Assembly (NCBI GenBank): GCA_023667165.1
Contig: JAMPAO010000112.1
Span: 1 to 7,791, forward strand
DNA: 7,791 nucleotides
Direction: 5' to 3'
Origin: Ruminococcus sp.
GTDB lineage: Bacteria; Bacillota; Clostridia; Oscillospirales; Ruminococcaceae
Numbering within the stretch: position 1 is the first letter of the stretch; the number at the start of each line of letters is the position of its first letter. The notes under the pieces are model-generated. The model worked only from the letters and a program-made list of their open reading frames with translations, had not been told where the DNA came from and made no database searches. The position numbers and the translations under genes are program-made. Positions 6,037 to 7,791 of this stretch are shown piece by piece.

Positions 6037-6207
6037 CTATTTTTTCCTCTTTTCGATGATCTTTTTTATCAGCCATATCAGTATAGCGATACATACTATC
6101 ACATCGCCGAACACTATTATGAATGCGGCACCGCCAACGCTTACAGCTATAACGGTCGTCACAATCAGTATTGCCAATGTCAGTACCAAAATACTAAACG
6201 TAATCAT
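6037..6207 (-). CDS. Two-helix mini membrane protein, 56 aa
   Basis: The frame gives MITFSILVLTLAILIVTTVI, a Gly-Gly-Ala turn, then IIVFGDVIVCIAILIWLI and a basic end KKIIEKRKK. This is a helical hairpin with both ends probably inside the cell. The block GGAAFIIVFGDVIVCI matches a family of very small membrane proteins I remember from gut phages, with no known role. Support for the minus-strand gene is strong: GAGGAGGTG upstream, the repeat element 25 nt before the start, and a terminator just after the TAG stop. A frame on the opposite strand over the same bases has no such signals. Confidence 0.85.
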   Translation of the reverse strand: MITFSILVLTLAILIVTTVIAVSVGGAAFIIVFGDVIVCIAILIWLIKKIIEKRKK

Positions 6208-6217
6208 CAGATCACCT

Positions 6218-6229
6218 CCTCAAAAGAGG
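6218..6229 (-). promoter_or_regulatory. Leader hairpin masking part of a ribosome binding site
   Basis: On the minus strand, CCUC-UUUU-GAGG forms a 4-bp hairpin whose 3' arm is the first half of the GAGGAGGUG ribosome binding site of the 56-aa gene. It is short and may be only weakly stable. Confidence 0.4.
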
Positions 6230-6232
6230 CTT

Positions 6233-6247
6233 TGTTTTTGCTGCGAA
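6233..6247 (-). repeat. 15-bp intergenic leader element, copy 4 (TTCGCAGCAAAAACA)
   Basis: It lies 25 nt before ATG 6207. Its first two T residues are the end of the U-tract of the terminator at 6254-6279. A small hairpin (6218-6229) that takes in part of the ribosome binding site follows. Confidence 0.8.
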
Positions 6248-6279
6248 AAAAAAGAGGATACGCCGTAAAGCGTACCCTC
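6246..6279 (-). terminator. Intrinsic terminator after the 120-aa gene
   Basis: Minus-strand stem GAGGGUACGC / GCGUAUCCUC (10 bp, one G-U, 6254-6279), followed by eight U residues that run directly into the TTCGCA element. Confidence 0.87.
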
Positions 6280-6287
6280 GCCTGATT

Positions 6288-6650
6288 TTACTTCTTAAAG
6301 GGCTTAAATTCTCTTATAAGTCCTTTGAACGTCTGAGAAGTGAACGTGCCTTTCTCCTCAAACTCAAGTCCTTTAGTCATCCAGACCGAGTAGAATATCT
6401 GCGGTATGATAAGTCCCGCTGCAGCTAATACAAAGCTAAAAATGTCTTTAAGCCTGTCCGATTTCTTTTTGCTTTCTTTTTCCAGCAAATCATTATCGGA
6501 TTTTTGCTTCTCCAAATTCAGCCTGTACAGCTCCGCAACGTCCTTTACAGCCGTAGAATGCTCCTCGGAACCCAGATCCAGATCATCAAGTTCGTCCAGT
6601 TCACGGTTTATCTCCTCCGTTATTCTGTCGCTCAAATTTTCCTTGTTCAT
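6288..6650 (-). CDS. Phage protein with coiled coil and one membrane helix, 120 aa
   Basis: The N-terminal acidic helical region (MNKENLSDRITEEINRELDE, then LDDLDLGSEEHSTAVKDVAE) leads to LYRLNLEKQKSDNDLLEKES KKKSDRLKD, a charged likely coiled coil (about 41-68). One membrane helix follows (about 70-91) and a C-terminal segment KGLEFEEKGTFTSQTFKGLI. The order 'helical stalk - AAGLIIPQIFYSVWM - G..FEE.GTFTS.TF' matches a small protein that I recall as widespread in Clostridia phages and mobile elements; its function is unknown. ATG 6650 has GGAG nine bases upstream; a TTG at 6659 is in frame but abuts that site. The repeat element (6698-6712) overlaps the previous gene's stop. A strong terminator follows the stop. 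Confidence 0.86.
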   Translation of the reverse strand: MNKENLSDRITEEINRELDELDDLDLGSEEHSTAVKDVAELYRLNLEKQKSDNDLLEKESKKKSDRLKDIFSFVLAAAGLIIPQIFYSVWMTKGLEFEEKGTFTSQTFKGLIREFKPFKK

Positions 6651-6697
6651 AAAAAACAACTCCTTTAAGAATATTTCGGATCTCCCGTAACAGACCG

Positions 6698-6712
6698 TGT
6701 TTTATTTGCGAA
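6698..6712 (-). repeat. 15-bp intergenic leader element, copy 5 (TTCGCAAATAAAACA)
   Basis: It lies 47 nt before ATG 6650. The TAA stop of the 72-aa gene is inside this copy, which may explain its departure from the consensus. It is followed by CGGGAGATCCG (6677-6687), a small inverted repeat. Confidence 0.7.
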
Positions 6713-6920
6713 CCACTTTCAAAGTTATTTCTCTTTTACGGCTGATGTCGTCTAAATCACGGTTTAGCACAAGGGATAAAAAATCCTTCGATGGGTCGGT
6801 GATACTTACTATCAACGCCCCCGAAGGACGGCTGTGAATATATAAAACAAGAACTGCGACCGCAGCACCCGCACATCCTCCCATAAGCCATACGAGCAGA
6901 AATACCAGTGTTTCAGCCAT
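6702..6920 (-). CDS. Small single-pass membrane protein with C-terminal beta-type domain, 72 aa
   Basis: One N-terminal membrane helix (about 5-28, with a Gly-Gly-Cys-Ala-Gly turn) is followed by SRPSGALIVSITDPSKDFLS LVLNRDLDDISRKREITLKV. That stretch looks like four short beta strands (GxLxV-x-x-x-DP...FLxLxL...ITLKV). This arrangement fits a small phage family I remember ('G.L.ID.SDP...L.L......V.L.V'); the function is unknown. AAAGGAGG precedes ATG 6920. The stop codon TAA lies inside the repeat element at 6698-6712. Upstream is a degenerate copy of the same element (6974-6988) and a terminator (7024-7053), so it starts its own transcript or is insulated from the gene before it. Confidence 0.83.
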   Translation of the reverse strand: MAETLVFLLVWLMGGCAGAAVAVLVLYIHSRPSGALIVSITDPSKDFLSLVLNRDLDDISRKREITLKVVRK

Positions 6921-6973
6921 TCCGTCAAACCTCCTTTATACTATAATAACACATTTTACGGTCGCCTGCGTGA

Positions 6974-6988
6974 TGTTTTTTCTGAAAT
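6974..6988 (-). repeat. Degenerate copy of the 15-bp leader element
   Basis: Minus strand ATTTCAGAAAAAACA shares the 11-base CAGAAAAAACA with copy 1 (4182-4196), but the conserved TTCG part is lost. It sits 53 nt before ATG 6920, in the same kind of position as the good copies. Confidence 0.4.
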
Positions 6989-7023
6989 TTCCTCCTTTTC
7001 TTAAAAATAACGAATTTCTTCGT

Positions 7024-7053
7024 AAAAAAAGAGCCGAGATAATCTCTCAGCTC
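7024..7053 (-). terminator. Intrinsic terminator after the Cys-rich gene
   Basis: Minus-strand stem GAGCUGAGA / UCUCGGCUC (9 bp with one U-G pair, 7031-7053), followed by seven U residues (7024-7030). Confidence 0.83.
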
Positions 7054-7062
7054 CGAAAATTT

Positions 7063-7260
7063 TCACGGTCTTCTTGACCCTGGTCTCCAACTGTAGCAGT
7101 CTTCTTTGCACTCGGGATAACCGTTGAAACCGCAGACGGTACACATATCACAGTCCCTTACTTTTTCATCGGGATATTCCTCGTCAAACTCATACTCCAT
7201 AAGTTCCCATTTACCGTTTACAAGTACAGGTTCACAGGCTTTATGATGTATAATATGCAT
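7063..7260 (-). CDS. Cys-rich probable zinc-binding small protein, 65 aa
   Basis: MHIIHHKACEPVLVNGKWEL is followed by an acidic segment (MEYEFDEEYPDE) and a cysteine cluster C37-x2-C40-x2-C43-x7-C51-x3-C55, ending SWRPGSRRP. There is also Cys9 with two His residues nearby (H5, H6). The spacing suggests a zinc-binding knuckle, but no named finger fits exactly. I remember very similar short proteins (KACEPV...NGKWELMEY...VRDCDMCTVCG) in Clostridia phages, always hypothetical. ATG 7260 has AGGGAGG upstream; the frame extends to 7293 without a better site. A sigma-70-like promoter lies upstream and a terminator follows, so it is a stand-alone unit. Confidence 0.83.
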   Translation of the reverse strand: MHIIHHKACEPVLVNGKWELMEYEFDEEYPDEKVRDCDMCTVCGFNGYPECKEDCYSWRPGSRRP

Positions 7261-7283
7261 AAATATCAACCTCCCTTTCCGAT

Positions 7284-7312
7284 AGTATACCATACTTTTT
7301 TAGAAAAGTAAA
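7284..7312 (-). promoter_or_regulatory. Sigma-70-like promoter for the Cys-rich gene
   Basis: A -10 box TATACT (7284-7289) lies 17 nt from TTTACT (7307-7312), which matches the -35 consensus at four of six bases. The -35 box is formed by the end of the preceding terminator stem. This is the only place in the window where I see a convincing -10/-35 pair. Confidence 0.5.
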
Positions 7313-7337
7313 GAGCCTTTGCAAAAAGACTCTTTAC
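7302..7337 (-). terminator. Intrinsic terminator after the 63-aa gene
   Basis: On the minus strand, GUAAAGAG-UCUUU / AAAGG-CUCUUUAC forms a stem of up to 13 bp (7308-7337) closed by a UUGC loop, followed by UUUUCU. Confidence 0.82.
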
Positions 7338-7363
7338 CGTTAGGAATAGGGCAACGTTCCGAA

Positions 7364-7555
7364 TTACGATATCAGAACACTGAACTGCTCCTTAAGCCTG
7401 TTATAACTTGCGTCTTCGGTGCTTATGCTGATACGGTAATAGACCTTTCCCTTGCTGTTTCTTAAAGTTTTAACAGTAGGGTCTAAACCTTCAACAAAAA
7501 GCAGCTTCAGACACAGATCTAACTGCTTAGAGTTAGTTGCAATGAAATCCTGCAT
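7364..7555 (-). CDS. Hypothetical protein, soluble, 63 aa
   Basis: MQDFIATNSKQLDLCLKLLF is followed by VEGLDPTVKTLRNSKGKVYY and RISISTEDASYNRLKEQFSV. This suggests helix - strand - strand - helix: a helical start, a hairpin with 'YRISIS' and a final helix. There is no membrane segment and no family I recognise. AAAGGAGGTG lies at a good distance before ATG 7555. An in-frame extension to 7639 would overlap the preceding gene and lacks such a site. The leader contains the repeat element (7589-7603), and a long terminator hairpin follows (7302-7337). Confidence 0.78.
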   Translation of the reverse strand: MQDFIATNSKQLDLCLKLLFVEGLDPTVKTLRNSKGKVYYRISISTEDASYNRLKEQFSVLIS

Positions 7556-7588
7556 TGGACTCACCTCCTTTCTCCCTGTAATATAACT

Positions 7589-7603
7589 TGTATTTGCTGC
7601 GAA
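7589..7603 (-). repeat. 15-bp intergenic leader element, copy 6 (TTCGCAGCAAATACA)
   Basis: It lies 33 nt before ATG 7555 and 4 nt after the preceding stop. It is followed by AGTTATATTACAGGGAGA and then the ribosome binding site. It matches the window consensus TTCGCAKCAAAAACA except for one T in the A-run. Confidence 0.75.
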
Positions 7604-7607
7604 GTTC

Positions 7608-7791
7608 TCACAACAAAGCGTCTTCGGGCATCGGATCAATCGCTGTTTCGATTATCCAGCACTCCAGACCGTCGTCCATTACCGTTTTTCTGTTGTCGAA
7701 ATCGATCCAGTAATAATCCATATCATCGTTGACGGTCCACCCGACTGTTTCACCGTAGTCGGTCTTGGGTATTCCGAGAAATTCATAGAGA
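7608..7791 (-). CDS. C-terminal part of a DUF6353-like or module-sharing protein, runs off the right edge
   Basis: Only the last 60 residues are in the window; the start is outside. The visible part begins LYEFLGIPKTDYGETVGWTV and continues NDDMDYYWIDFDNRK, ending ECWIIETAIDPMPEDALL. It lines up with the C-terminal module of the two DUF6353-like proteins and the 201-aa protein in this window: [DE]-[LV]-Y-x-x-x-G-[IL], then G-x-x-x-GW, then an aromatic/acidic strand. The overall architecture (membrane helices or not) cannot be seen, so the family label is inferred from the module only. The frame is open from the window edge to a TGA at 7608. Confidence 0.72.
   Translation of the reverse strand, partial: LYEFLGIPKTDYGETVGWTVNDDMDYYWIDFDNRKTVMDDGLECWIIETAIDPMPEDALL

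Noticed and set aside
6017..6268. Plus-strand hydrophobic frame of 83 codons
   Set aside because: Its hydrophobic look is the mirror of the two-helix minus-strand gene, which has a strong ribosome binding site, the leader element and a terminator. The plus frame reads through both terminator arms.
6930..6960. TATTATAGTATAA as a -10 region for the 72-aa gene
   Set aside because: It looks like a -10 box, but no acceptable -35 lies at the right spacing. It may still work as a weak start site; the evidence is too thin to list.
6921..7023. Extra small gene after AAAAGGAGGAAATTTC near 6990
   Set aside because: A strong ribosome-binding-like sequence is present, but no ATG, GTG or TTG lies at a usable distance and the downstream ATG opens only a 9-codon frame.
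4182..7603. CRISPR-like array from the repeated 15-bp element
   Set aside because: Spacing is irregular (hundreds of bases to over 1 kb), genes lie between copies, and the repeats are too short; these are leader elements, not an array.

Overview
The window looks like part of a tailed-phage or prophage-type element from a Clostridia (Bacillota) host. All 20 genes I can support lie on the minus strand. They are packed almost end to end, nearly every one starts behind a strong AAAGGAGG-type ribosome binding site, and most encode small proteins. Several belong to families I recognise from gut Clostridia phages and prophages: a P4/D5-type primase-helicase, a SleB-like cell-wall hydrolase, DUF6353-like membrane proteins and several unnamed phage families. 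I see no integrase, attachment site, structural gene, tRNA, rRNA, CRISPR array or IS element, so I cannot say whether this is an active phage, a prophage or a related mobile element.

In transcription order (high to low coordinates), the right part (7791-5450) is a string of short, mostly single-gene cassettes: the C-terminal end of a DUF6353-like protein, a 63-aa protein, a Cys-rich 65-aa protein, a 72-aa single-TM protein, a 120-aa coiled-coil/TM protein, a 56-aa double-TM protein, a 69-aa soluble protein and a 61-aa single-TM protein. Most are separated by intrinsic terminators. Six of the junctions in the window carry one conserved 15-bp element (minus strand TTCGCAKCAAAAACA) 25-47 nt upstream of the next start codon. 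A seventh junction has a degenerate copy.

The middle (5415-3780) holds a 40-aa TM peptide, a 100-aa protein and a 252-aa DUF6353-like protein. These are followed by another copy of the element, a 104-aa acidic membrane protein and a terminator. The left part (3747-1) has no internal terminator and is a tightly coupled operon: a 201-aa soluble protein, a 295-aa DUF6353-like protein, two mini membrane proteins, a 179-aa anchored protein, a 182-aa soluble protein, a membrane-anchored SleB-like hydrolase and the start of a primase-helicase. Several of these genes overlap by 1-8 nt.

Two themes stand out. Twelve of the 18 complete proteins have a predicted membrane segment, which is unusual beside replication genes. 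Four different proteins end in the same C-terminal module (D-L/V-Y-[DE]...G-[IL]...GW). The most novel regulatory signal is the repeated leader element, which sits directly on the U-tracts of two terminators and is followed in several copies by a small hairpin near the ribosome binding site.
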